From assembly GCA_902809935.1 (NCBI GenBank), contig LR778134.1, forward strand, positions 806,001 to 870,000: a stretch of DNA of 64,000 bases, given 5' to 3'. Positions 56,871 to 64,000 of this stretch are shown one piece after another; positions within the stretch are counted from its first letter, which is position 1, and every line of letters starts with the position of its first letter. Both the position numbers and the translations under genes were made by a program. The notes under the pieces were generated by a model, which worked only from the letters and a program-made list of their open reading frames with translations, made no database searches and was not told the origin of the DNA. Source of the DNA: Ruminococcaceae bacterium BL-4. GTDB taxonomy: Bacteria; Bacillota; Clostridia; Oscillospirales; Acutalibacteraceae.

Positions 56871-56926
56871 AAAACTCCGAAGAATAAAGCCTTTTTGAAA
56901 GGGCAAGTATTCTTCGGAGTTTTTGC
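56871..56926 (+). terminator. Terminator after the YheO-type gene
   Basis: A 16-bp stem, AAAACTCCGAAGAATA with its complement (56909-56924), has a 22-base inner loop and a T-run. It makes the downstream AbgT cluster a separate transcription unit. Confidence 0.85.
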
Positions 56927-57051
56927 GTAAAAAATCAATTTGAAACATTTAAAGCTTTTAAAATTAAAAAAGAAAAGTCAACAATATCGTAAGATTAGTC
57001 AATATTTGCAATTATAGCCCCGATTTTTGATCAAAATTAAGCAAGATATAC

Positions 57052-57124
57052 AAACTAAAAAGAAATAGTTTATGCAGTAATACAGCATGATTTTTGTTGA
57101 CTTTTAAAAAAAGGCTTTTATAAT
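57052..57124 (+). promoter_or_regulatory. Promoter of the abgT cluster with upstream inverted repeat
   Basis: TTGACT (57097-57102), 16 bases and TATAAT (57119-57124), followed by a long leader of about 160 bases. Just upstream, AAACTA (57052-57057) and TAGTTT (57066-57071) form an inverted repeat whose AAACTA core also occurs in the centre of the YheO-gene operator at 56060-56065. It is a candidate binding site for that regulator. Confidence 0.65.
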
Positions 57125-57292
57125 AAAGGGCAGAAGATAAAACTTACAATTAGTTTGAAAGAAAAACATTATGTAAGAATTTAGCCGATTGCAATCGAAA
57201 TTTACAAAAAAGAAAGGTGGATTGAGACAATCAAGTTTAGCGGACATAAGAATCTTGGGGAGCAAATCCAAAATTAGAAGGAGGAATTATTT

Positions 57293-58852
57293 ATGGGAAA
57301 AGAAGGGGAGCAGCAGCCTAAGTCGGTAAAACGTTCAAAGTTTTTGGACGGAGTAGAAAGAGTCGGCAATAAATTGCCGGATCCTGTCATCCTATTTATC
57401 TGGTTGGTTGCCCTTGTAGCAGTCATTTCATGGGTTGGTTCGCTCTGTGGATGGAGTGCTATTAGTCCAGCAGACGGAAAAATCGTTACCGTTTTTAATT
57501 TGCTGAGTCCGGCAGGCTTCCAATATATGATCAGCCACTGCTATCAAAACATGTCCACTTTCGCACCGCTTGCAATTGCACTTCCGTTATTTATTGCGGT
57601 CGGTGTTGCGGATAAATCCGGATTCCTGGACTCTTTGTTTATTCGCATGGGCATGAAGGTAAGCGGCACTATGCTTACTGCAATTATTATTTTTCTTGGG
57701 ATTTCTTCAAACTTTATGTCTGATATCGGATTTGTGATTCTGCCCCCTTTGGCAGCAATGCTGTTTTTGGCTGTTGGCAGAAATCCGATTGTAGGAATGT
57801 GTTGTGCTTATGCGTCTACTGGCTGCGGGTTAGCGGCGAATTTGCTAATTGGCATTTCCGATGCAAGAATTTCCGCAACCTCTCAGGCTGCCGCAGCAAT
57901 TCTTGATCCGAATGCGACGGTTTTACCGACCTGTAATTGGTATTTTATTGCGGTTGGGTGTATTGTATTAACAGTCGTCAACACGTTTGTAACGGAAAAG
58001 ATTTTAGAGCCCAGAATGGGGAAATGGGATCCAAATCTTTCGGATAGTGATATTAAAGCGGTCGACCTTTCCAGTTATCAAACAACGCCGGAACAGAAAA
58101 AAGGGATGCGTGCCGGTGGAATTTCGATTTTGGTTATGTTGGCTATTTTAATTATCGGCATCATTCCACCATATGGCTTTCTATGTGATGCAAACGGTGT
58201 CAATGTTTTCAACAATCAGAAAATGCAGCTCGGTTCCATTGTAACAGTGATGGTCCTTTTGATTGGCATTCCGGGAATTGTTTACGGCAGAGTTGCTGGT
58301 ACAATTTCGGATGGCAAAGCACTTGGGGAAGCAATGTCGAAAGGAATCCGCGATGTAGCTCCATTTGTTGTTCTTTGTTTCTTTGCAGGACAATTTACAG
58401 GGTGGTTTACAACGAGTAACCTCGGATCAATCCTTGCTGTAAATGGTGCGGATGCGATTCGCGACAGTGGACTCAGTGGACTGCCTTTGATGTTGATCCT
58501 AGTTGTTGTTTGTGCGCTGATCAATCTCTTTGTGCCAAGCGCAAACGCAAAATATTCCCTTTTGGCGCCAATCCTCGTGCCGATGTTTATGATGCTTGGT
58601 TACAGTCCGGCACTGACCCAGATGGTTTATCGCATGGGCGATTCCGTTACCAATGCAATCACACCGGTTATGGCTTATTTTGCGATGCTTTTGGGACTTG
58701 TCAAAACCTATGATAAAAAGGCAGGCATGGGCACCTTGATGTCTTTGCTGATGCCATATACATTATCTTACCTATTGAGTTGGGTTGCTTTGTTCTCTAT
58801 ATGGTTTCTGGCTGGGTGGCCTCTGGGCCCTGGCGGCGGACTTTATCTATAA
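57293..58852 (+). CDS. abgT: AbgT-family transporter
   Basis: A 519-residue membrane transporter of the AbgT family (p-aminobenzoyl-glutamate uptake, or drug efflux in some members). The start lies behind GGAGG. Diagnostic segments are LDGVERVGNKLPDPVILFIWL, AIALPLFIAVGVADKSGFLD, FLGISSNFMSDIGFVILPPLAA, YASTGCGLAANLLIGISDA and LFVPSANAKYSLLAPILVPMF. About twelve membrane segments and hairpin loops are evident. The genes behind it are all soluble hydrolases and isomerases, so import of an amide-linked compound as substrate is likely. The specific ligand is not known. Confidence 0.92.
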   Translation: MGKEGEQQPKSVKRSKFLDGVERVGNKLPDPVILFIWLVALVAVISWVGSLCGWSAISPADGKIVTVFNLLSPAGFQYMISHCYQNMSTFAPLAIALPLFIAVGVADKSGFLDSLFIRMGMKVSGTMLTAIIIFLGISSNFMSDIGFVILPPLAAMLFLAVGRNPIVGMCCAYASTGCGLAANLLIGISDARISATSQAAAAILDPNATVLPTCNWYFIAVGCIVLTVVNTFVTEKILEPRMGKWDPNLSDSDIKAVDLSSYQTTPEQKKGMRAGGISILVMLAILIIGIIPPYGFLCDANGVNVFNNQKMQLGSIVTVMVLLIGIPGIVYGRVAGTISDGKALGEAMSKGIRDVAPFVVLCFFAGQFTGWFTTSNLGSILAVNGADAIRDSGLSGLPLMLILVVVCALINLFVPSANAKYSLLAPILVPMFMMLGYSPALTQMVYRMGDSVTNAITPVMAYFAMLLGLVKTYDKKAGMGTLMSLLMPYTLSYLLSWVALFSIWFLAGWPLGPGGGLYL

Positions 58853-58896
58853 AGCAAAAATATCGTACCAATTTATAAGAGAAAGAAAGGAATCAA

Positions 58897-60015
58897 ATGA
58901 AGATCAGAAAAATTGAGTACATACCAATTCGTATCCCAAAGTGTGGCGCCAAAGGCGGAAAAGTCTGGAAGACAGCGCTGGGAAATCATCCGTTTGGAGA
59001 TGCAGTCATTGTTTTACTGCATACGGATGATGGAATCTGTGGGCTTGGTGAAGTTTCTTCCATCTGGGATACATATGGAAGCGGCCTTTTGCGGGAAATG
59101 GGGGGGAAGCTCTCTGATTCCGTCATAGGACTTGATGTTTTTAGTATTACCGAAGCGATTGCAAAAATGGATAAAGCCATCGCTTGGAGCAAAAATGCAC
59201 TGTGCTTTAAAGCTGGTATCGAGATGGCTATGTATGATGCAATCGGAAAATCCACCGGATTACCGGTTTATCAGTTGCTTGGCGGCAAACGCAGGGAACG
59301 GATTCCTCTTTCTCATTCAGTTGCAATGGGCACGGTCGAAGAACGCGTTGCTCAAGTGGAGCAGCATGTAAAAGCTGGGTTCCATACGGTAAAGGTGAAA
59401 GTCGGAATTGATTTTGAAGACGATGTAGAAGCGGTTCGTGCAATTCGCGAAAAGTTTGGGCCAAAGCTTGGGATTCGCGTGGATGCCAATATGGGATGGC
59501 GTGATGAAAAAGCGCTGATTAAAGTTGCTTATCAGTTAGCAGATCTGGGAGTCCTCTCGATTGAGCAGCCTTTTGCACCTAGAGAACTTTTAAAGCTTTC
59601 CAGAATCCGGGAAAAGTTCCCGATTCCGCTCATGCTGGATGAGAGTATTTGGGAGCCGGCAGATGCGCTCGATGCAGTGCGGGCAAATGCAGGCGATATT
59701 TTCAATGTTTATGTGAGCGAATCCGGTGGACTTTATCGTTCCATGCAAATTGCAAATCTCTGCGAAATTGCCGGAGTAGGTTTTTGCATTGGCAGTATGC
59801 CGGAATTTGGAATCGGGACTGCTGCAGAGCTGCAGCTTGGTCTTGCTGCTCCAAGAATTGATCATCCTAGTGACGTGATTGGCAATCTCTATTTTGAAGA
59901 TGATGTGATTAAAGAAACTTTGCCGGTAGAGGATGGCTATGCTCTGGCAGTAGATCGTCCGGGGTTGGGGGTCAGCCTCGACTGGGATAAGATCAAAAAA
60001 TATAGAACCGATTAA
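58897..60015 (+). CDS. Enolase-superfamily enzyme (MLE/MR type) lacking the second catalytic Lys
   Basis: A 372-residue member of the muconate-lactonising/mandelate-racemase group. The KxK motif is present (Lys166, Lys168 in HTVKVKVG). Metal ligands are Asp196 (RVDANMGW), Glu223 (IEQPF) and Asp248 (LDES). The strand that normally bears the opposite general base (NxKLxKxGG) reads FNVYVSESGG, so Tyr272 and Glu275 stand where lysines are expected. It probably acts on one face only, as a dehydratase or one-base epimerase, or uses Tyr. It starts 44 bases after abgT behind AAAGGAA. The substrate is presumably an N-acyl or cyclic amino acid. Confidence 0.86.
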   Translation: MKIRKIEYIPIRIPKCGAKGGKVWKTALGNHPFGDAVIVLLHTDDGICGLGEVSSIWDTYGSGLLREMGGKLSDSVIGLDVFSITEAIAKMDKAIAWSKNALCFKAGIEMAMYDAIGKSTGLPVYQLLGGKRRERIPLSHSVAMGTVEERVAQVEQHVKAGFHTVKVKVGIDFEDDVEAVRAIREKFGPKLGIRVDANMGWRDEKALIKVAYQLADLGVLSIEQPFAPRELLKLSRIREKFPIPLMLDESIWEPADALDAVRANAGDIFNVYVSESGGLYRSMQIANLCEIAGVGFCIGSMPEFGIGTAAELQLGLAAPRIDHPSDVIGNLYFEDDVIKETLPVEDGYALAVDRPGLGVSLDWDKIKKYRTD

Positions 60016-60083
60016 AATCGGCTCTTAAAAAACAAATAGGTCACTTTAAATGCTTTTATAATATTAGAAAGAGGTGAGCAGAA

Positions 60084-60914
60084 ATGGTAGAACAGGATTT
60101 TACCGAAAAAATTTCTGCACTTGAGTTTCTCGATTTCGCAGTCAGCTTTGGACGCCCGCCGGTTCCGTTTACCGGGGTTTGGGTGGATAAAGAGCGGCTC
60201 TTAAAGGAACTGCGCCGCAATCACATTGCACAGTCGGCACCGTATCATGTGCTTGCAAAAGCATATGAGGCGAATTACGGCAACAATCTTTTAATGAAAG
60301 AAATCGGTGATGATCGTCCGGAAATGATTCCAACATGGGTTGTTGTTCCCAGTGAAGAAGCAATGGGCTGTTCCCCGAAAGCTTATGTGGATCAGATGGA
60401 AAAAGAGGGCATAAAAGCAGTTCGCTTATTCCCGTCTTCCACAGGAAATCCTGCCAAAGCAACGCGCTACGCGTTTGCAAAATGGTTCTATGGGGATTAT
60501 TTTGAAGAATTTGAGCGTCGGCATATTCCAATCACCGTTGAATTTTCTCCCAATCGACGTGATGAACCGGATTGGCCGAAACTTTATGAGGTCGCAAAGG
60601 ACTTTCCGAAACTGGATATTGTTTTGGCAGATGGGTTTCAGCGTACAGCATGGACTTTAATCAAACTTTTGCGGGAATGTCAGAACCTGTATGTACAAAC
60701 TTCCGGGTTGGATGTTCACAGAGAGCTCGAGTATATGGTGAATCAGGTTGGAGCACAGCGCTTTATTGCTGGTTCTAAATTCCCGGTTTCCACAATTGGA
60801 ACGATGGTCGGTCAAGTGACATTTGCCAATCTGTCATTTGAAGAGAAAAAACTGATTGCAGGAGATAATGCCCGCAGAATCATGGGACTGCCGATCAAAG
60901 GAGGGAATTTATGA
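60084..60914 (+). CDS. Amidohydrolase-like protein lacking metal ligands
   Basis: A 276-residue protein with the TIM-barrel pattern of the amidohydrolase_2 group: GIKAVRLFPSSTGN, ITVEFSPNRRDEPDWPKLYEVAKDFPKLDIVLADGF in pieces, LYVQTSGL, RFIAGSKFPVS and GDNARRIMGL at the end. The HxH near the N-terminus is absent (FLDFAVSFG instead). The barrel histidines are Glu or Asp-type or lost, and the final metal-binding Asp is Lys (GSKFP where GSDFP is usual). It is therefore likely non-hydrolytic, perhaps a partner of the intact enzyme whose start overlaps its stop by four bases. Confidence 0.8.
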   Translation: MVEQDFTEKISALEFLDFAVSFGRPPVPFTGVWVDKERLLKELRRNHIAQSAPYHVLAKAYEANYGNNLLMKEIGDDRPEMIPTWVVVPSEEAMGCSPKAYVDQMEKEGIKAVRLFPSSTGNPAKATRYAFAKWFYGDYFEEFERRHIPITVEFSPNRRDEPDWPKLYEVAKDFPKLDIVLADGFQRTAWTLIKLLRECQNLYVQTSGLDVHRELEYMVNQVGAQRFIAGSKFPVSTIGTMVGQVTFANLSFEEKKLIAGDNARRIMGLPIKGGNL

Positions 60915-61699
60915 TGGAAACAAGTAGAAAATATCGCGTGATTGATTCTCATGCACATATGGGACCAATTTGGAATTTTTACCTTCCTTATAATGATGAG
61001 TATCAGATGCTCGATAATATGGATCGTTTGGGCGTGGATACGGTCGTCTTTTCCTCCAATATGGCAATTTCAGGGGATCCTGTCAGAGGAAATCAATATA
61101 CGCTGGATGTTTGCCGCAGACATCCGGGTCGTTTTCTAGGACAGTATATGGTAAATCCGAATTATCCTGAGCTGTTTGATGAAGAAGTGCCAAAGTACTT
61201 TTCTCATAAAGAAATTGTTGGATTTAAAGTCCACCCGGAACTATCCGGAGATTATCCGCTTAATGGAAAAAATTATGAGAAGATGTTCCGCTATGCGAGT
61301 GAACACCACATTCCGATTTTGAGCCATACTTATTTTGGTGGTGATCGGCTAAGTGTTTTTGAAGAGCTTGCAAAAGAATATCCGGAGGCGCCGCTGATTA
61401 TCGGTCATGGCGCAATGGATCTCGGAACCGGAAAATGTATTGAACTTTGCAATCGTTATCCGAATCTGTATTATGATCTCTGCAGCCCGGTCAATAAACG
61501 TTATGGGGCGCTGACGATGGTAGATCAGGAGCTAAATCCAGATAAAGCTCTTTATGGAACAGATGGCCCGTGGAATGATCCTGCGGTCAGCTTGGGATCG
61601 GTGCTTCTCAGCGGAATTGATTCTCAAAAACTGGAAAAATGGTTTAGCGCAAATTTCTTGCGGCTTTATACTCGTGCAGCTGCAGCCTTTGCCGACTGA
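60911..61699 (+). CDS. Amidohydrolase family protein with complete metal site
   Basis: A 262-residue TIM-barrel amidohydrolase (amidohydrolase_2). VIDSHAHMG gives the HxH motif (His14, His16). GFKVHPELSG, PILSHTYFGG, LIIGHGAMDLG and ALYGTDGPW supply the remaining metal and catalytic residues. Relatives decarboxylate aromatic acids or hydrolyse lactones and amides. It starts at one of two adjacent ATG codons behind GGAGGG, overlapping the preceding pseudo-amidohydrolase gene, so the two are made together and may form a heteromer. Confidence 0.87.
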   Translation: MMETSRKYRVIDSHAHMGPIWNFYLPYNDEYQMLDNMDRLGVDTVVFSSNMAISGDPVRGNQYTLDVCRRHPGRFLGQYMVNPNYPELFDEEVPKYFSHKEIVGFKVHPELSGDYPLNGKNYEKMFRYASEHHIPILSHTYFGGDRLSVFEELAKEYPEAPLIIGHGAMDLGTGKCIELCNRYPNLYYDLCSPVNKRYGALTMVDQELNPDKALYGTDGPWNDPAVSLGSVLLSGIDSQKLEKWFSANFLRLYTRAAAAFAD

Positions 61700-61724
61700 G
61701 CCCGGTTGAAAAGGGGCTATTATA

Positions 61725-62216
61725 TTGAGTGATATTTATAAAAAAATAGAGGAACTTTCTTTGGAAATTCCAAAACATACTTCTTCGATTGGACGTTATA
61801 ATATGATGACAGTTTTCGGAGAAAATTATCTTTATACTTCTGGAACCGGCTGCGCAAAAGATGGAAAACCATTAGTGGTGGGGAACCTGGGAAAAAATGT
61901 TTCCTTAGAAGAGGGTAAAAAAGCAGCCCGGCAATGTGCGCTGAATATTTTGGCGAATGCACAGGAATGTATCGGAGACCTGAATCGCATTTCCAAAATT
62001 ATTAAAATGACCGTTTTTATCGCGAGTGCAGAACAATTTCACGAGCAAAGCGCAGTTGCAGATGGAGCTTCCGAATTATTTTCTGCTCTCTTGGGAGTTG
62101 AAAATCAAGGGGTGCGCAGCGCAATCGGTGTGAGCGCTTTGCCAAATGGACAGTCTGCAGAGATCGAAGTCCTTTTTGAATTGCAGAAAACAGGAAAGAA
62201 GGAATTAGAATGCTGA
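61725..62216 (+). CDS. RidA family protein
   Basis: A 163-residue RidA/YjgF/YER057c/UK114 protein starting at TTG 61725 behind AAAAGGGG. The core reads NYLYTSGTGCAKDGKPL, GKKAARQCALNILANAQE, LNRISKIIKMTVFIASAEQFHEQ, and RSAIGVSALPNGQSAEIEVLFEL at the end, with the Arg-Ser-Ala-Ile-Gly pattern holding the substrate-carboxylate Arg. It belongs to the longer RidA subgroup. RidA hydrolyses reactive enamines or imines, which fits a catabolic pathway in which an amino acid is dehydrated or deaminated. Confidence 0.9.
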   Translation: MSDIYKKIEELSLEIPKHTSSIGRYNMMTVFGENYLYTSGTGCAKDGKPLVVGNLGKNVSLEEGKKAARQCALNILANAQECIGDLNRISKIIKMTVFIASAEQFHEQSAVADGASELFSALLGVENQGVRSAIGVSALPNGQSAEIEVLFELQKTGKKELEC

Positions 62217-62971
62217 TTAACTGGAATGAGTTGAGTCAGCTGGGATTTGAGCAGTATCGTGAAAAAGCTGCGGTGGTAATCAATTTTGCGTCTACAGAGC
62301 AGCATTCTTATCATCTTCCGGTAGGAACGGATGCTTTTTTGGGCAAAGCAGTTACCGAACAGGCAGCAACGCTTGCAAAAACGCCGATTATTCTTTTGCC
62401 ACAGGTTTGTTATGGATATTCGCCGCATCATCGTTTTGCGCCGGGATATATCACCATGCCCCAAAAGGATTTAGTCAATTATGCCTGTGATATTTGTGAA
62501 TGTGTGAGGCAAAATGGCTTTCAGAAAATGTATCTGGTCAATTCCCATGGGGGAAATCAGGTTTATCTTTCCGCGGTGATCAATGAGATGGGCGAAAAAT
62601 ATGGAACTTCTTTTGCCCTAAAAGAACTGCGCTATTGGGATGTAGCAGGCCCAAGAATCAGTGAGATTCGAGAGTCAAAGTTAGGCGGAATGGGCCATGC
62701 AGGTGAATTTGAAACTTCAATTATGATGTATCTTCACCCAGAGCTTGTTCATAAGGAATTAATTCATGAATGTGATCCGGTACCCGGAGACCCGTGGTTT
62801 CAACGTGATCTTCTGGGCTACAAAAAGTATCAGAAATATGCGAATTTCAACGAGGTGAACCCCGAGGGACATATTGGGCAGCCACATCTTGCATCATCTG
62901 AAAAAGGTAAATTGCTCTTTGAAGCAGTTACAGAAGAGTTGGCAAAATTCTTTGATTATTTTAATCGGTAA
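62210..62971 (+). CDS. Creatininase-family amidohydrolase
   Basis: A 253-residue creatinine amidohydrolase/MftE-type metalloenzyme. FASTEQHSYHLPVGTDAFLG carries the first metal ligands (EQH, TD). PQVCYGYSPHHRFAPGYITM, YLVNSHGGNQ and GGMGHAGEFETSIMMYLHPELV complete the site with His and Glu. Family members open a small amide ring or trim peptides. It overlaps the RidA gene by seven bases and is the last gene of the cluster, before a strong terminator. The true substrate is unknown. Confidence 0.9.
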   Translation: MLINWNELSQLGFEQYREKAAVVINFASTEQHSYHLPVGTDAFLGKAVTEQAATLAKTPIILLPQVCYGYSPHHRFAPGYITMPQKDLVNYACDICECVRQNGFQKMYLVNSHGGNQVYLSAVINEMGEKYGTSFALKELRYWDVAGPRISEIRESKLGGMGHAGEFETSIMMYLHPELVHKELIHECDPVPGDPWFQRDLLGYKKYQKYANFNEVNPEGHIGQPHLASSEKGKLLFEAVTEELAKFFDYFNR

Positions 62972-63017
62972 CCTTTTCGAGACCATTTTAATTTACATAC
63001 AATTCTCCTATTTATAT

Positions 63018-63066
63018 AGAGAAGTACCCTATCTGTGTTTGCAGATAGGGTACTTCTCTGTTTATA
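63018..63066 (+). terminator. Terminator of the abgT cluster
   Basis: A perfect 18-bp stem (63018-63035 with 63042-63059), six-base loop, then GTTTAT. It lies 46 bases after the creatininase stop and could also work for the other strand. Confidence 0.88.
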
Positions 63067-63070
63067 AGCA

Positions 63071-63114
63071 ATAAAAAATCGGGACTGTTATCCTATTAAG
63101 ATACAGTCCCGATT
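63071..63114 (-). terminator. Terminator of dnaJ
   Basis: On the minus strand AATCGGGACTGT (63103-63114) pairs with ACAGTCCCGATT (63077-63088), followed by TTTTTTAT. It stands just after the dnaJ stop. Confidence 0.9.
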
Positions 63115-63126
63115 AGAAGATGTGCT

Positions 63127-64000
63127 TTAATCGAACAAATTTTTCAGCTTATCGAAAAAAGACTTGCGGTTTTGGTAGTTCTTATCATTAGCGGAGTCAT
63201 CAAAATTTCGCAGCAGTTCCTTTTGCTTTTCGGTCAGATTCTTCGGAACCTCAATTGTAACGCGGACGTATTGGTCTCCACGTCCACGGCTGCCGAGCTT
63301 TTGAATCCCTTTTCCACGCAGCTTAAAGATATCGCCGGGCTGCGTGCCTTCGTGTACCTGATAGCTTACTTTGCCGTCGATTGTAGGAACGATTACTTCG
63401 GCGCCTAACGCAGCTTGACTGAAGGTGATCGGCATTTCGCACCAAACATCAAATCCGCGGCGTTCAAAAATCGGATGAGAACGCACGGAAACAAATACAT
63501 GAAGGTCTCCGGCGGGGCCTCCGTGCGTTCCAGCGTTGCCCTGCCCGGAAATATTGAGCACTTGCTGATCAGCGATTCCTGCTGGAATGCTGATTTCGAG
63601 CGTCTTTTTTTGGCGAACATGACCGGTACCGCCGCAGGTGGGACATGGACTGTCGATTACTCGACCGGAACCACCGCAGCGATCACAGGTACGGGTAGTC
63701 TGCATAACACCAAACGGTGTGCGCTGGCTGACGTGTATTTGGCCGGTACCGCCGCAGGTAGGACAGGTTTTGGCCGAAGTGCCTTTTTTAGCGCCGCTTC
63801 CGCCGCAGGAAGAACAAACGTCAATTTTTTCATAGGAGACCGTTTGCTTACAGCCTTTTGCAGCCTCCTGAAAACTGATATAAACACTGGTTTCTGCGTC
63901 ACTGCCGCGCCGGGCAGCATTCGGATTTTGACGACGAGCACCACCGAATCCGCCACCAAAGAAAGAATTGAAAATATCTCCGAGATCAATATCTCCATCA
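63127..64000 (-). CDS. dnaJ: Chaperone DnaJ, C-terminal part
   Basis: Hsp40 partner of DnaK. The last 290 residues are in the window; the J-domain lies beyond base 64000. Visible are the end of the Gly/Phe region (FNSFFGGGFGGARRQ), four zinc-binding repeats (CSSCGGSG, CPTCGGTG, CDRCGGSG, CPTCGGTG), then the two client-binding barrels with IPAGIADQQVLNISGQGNAG, GDLHVFVSVRSHPIFERRG and GTQPGDIFKLRGKGI. The stop is followed by its own terminator. Confidence 0.97.
   Translation of the reverse strand, partial: DGDIDLGDIFNSFFGGGFGGARRQNPNAARRGSDAETSVYISFQEAAKGCKQTVSYEKIDVCSSCGGSGAKKGTSAKTCPTCGGTGQIHVSQRTPFGVMQTTRTCDRCGGSGRVIDSPCPTCGGTGHVRQKKTLEISIPAGIADQQVLNISGQGNAGTHGGPAGDLHVFVSVRSHPIFERRGFDVWCEMPITFSQAALGAEVIVPTIDGKVSYQVHEGTQPGDIFKLRGKGIQKLGSRGRGDQYVRVTIEVPKNLTEKQKELLRNFDDSANDKNYQNRKSFFDKLKNLFD

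Noticed and set aside
1-64000. CRISPR arrays, rRNA genes, intact transposases
   Set aside because: No regularly spaced repeats, rRNA-like sequence or complete transposase was seen on either strand.

Overview
This window looks like a chromosomal segment of an anaerobic, low-to-mid GC Gram-positive bacterium of the class Clostridia, most likely the Oscillospirales (Ruminococcaceae-like) group. The inference rests on strong AGGAGG ribosome-binding sites, frequent TTG/GTG starts, a one-piece pyruvate:ferredoxin oxidoreductase, several ferredoxin-type enzymes, and a rearranged form of the Firmicutes darA-holB-ricT-trmN6-rsmI operon. Species cannot be named from the sequence alone.

Layout. (1) 1-9.6 kb is housekeeping: asparagine synthetase (cut by the window edge), a CpXC protein, a Cys/Glu-rich unknown gene joined to mnmA, then a long minus-strand operon (yfbR, PLP decarboxylase, darA, holB, ricT, ferredoxin, trmN6-like, rsmI). 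(2) 9.8-14.9 kb holds a YfhO membrane protein, a GtrB-like glycosyltransferase and a polytopic membrane protein, probably an envelope glycosylation set. (3) 14.9-15.7 kb is a decayed copy of a small-membrane-protein cassette whose better copy lies at 34.5-35.8 kb. The two direct copies bracket about 20 kb. (4) Inside that bracket are an M20 amidohydrolase, a YfcC transporter and a LysR regulator (15.9-19.6 kb), and a 14-kb minus-strand Wzx/Wzy polysaccharide operon (19.9-34.0 kb). The operon encodes UDP-L-FucNAc synthesis (capE/F/G), UDP-ManNAc epimerase, three glycosyl or sugar-phosphate transferases, a flippase, a polymerase, a pyruvyl transferase with an FrhB-like partner and, as first gene, a degenerate tyrosine-recombinase domain fused to a NeuD/PglD acetyltransferase. 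(5) At 34.3-36.1 kb a tRNA-Arg 3' fragment and an intact tRNA-Arg(ACG) form an att-like direct repeat around the small-membrane-protein cassette. (6) 36.1-46.2 kb carries a GH13 amylase, glycogen phosphorylase, a CBS/CNNM protein and nifJ. (7) 46.3-55.9 kb carries two AraC regulators, GltS, a D-2-hydroxyacid dehydrogenase and a gctAB-korDABC operon (CoA-transferase plus 2-oxoacid:ferredoxin oxidoreductase), suggesting glutamate/2-oxoacid fermentation. (8) 56.1-63.0 kb is a catabolic cluster: YheO-type regulator, AbgT transporter, an enolase-superfamily enzyme lacking its second catalytic lysine, a metal-ligand-less amidohydrolase paired with an intact one, RidA and a creatininase-family hydrolase. 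(9) dnaJ runs off the right edge.

The strongest candidates for undescribed biology are the recombinase-acetyltransferase fusion at the head of the polysaccharide operon, the duplicated small-membrane-protein cassette with its tRNA-Arg att-like repeat, and the 56-63 kb amide/amino-acid catabolic cluster. All functions are read from sequence motifs by eye; no database search was run.
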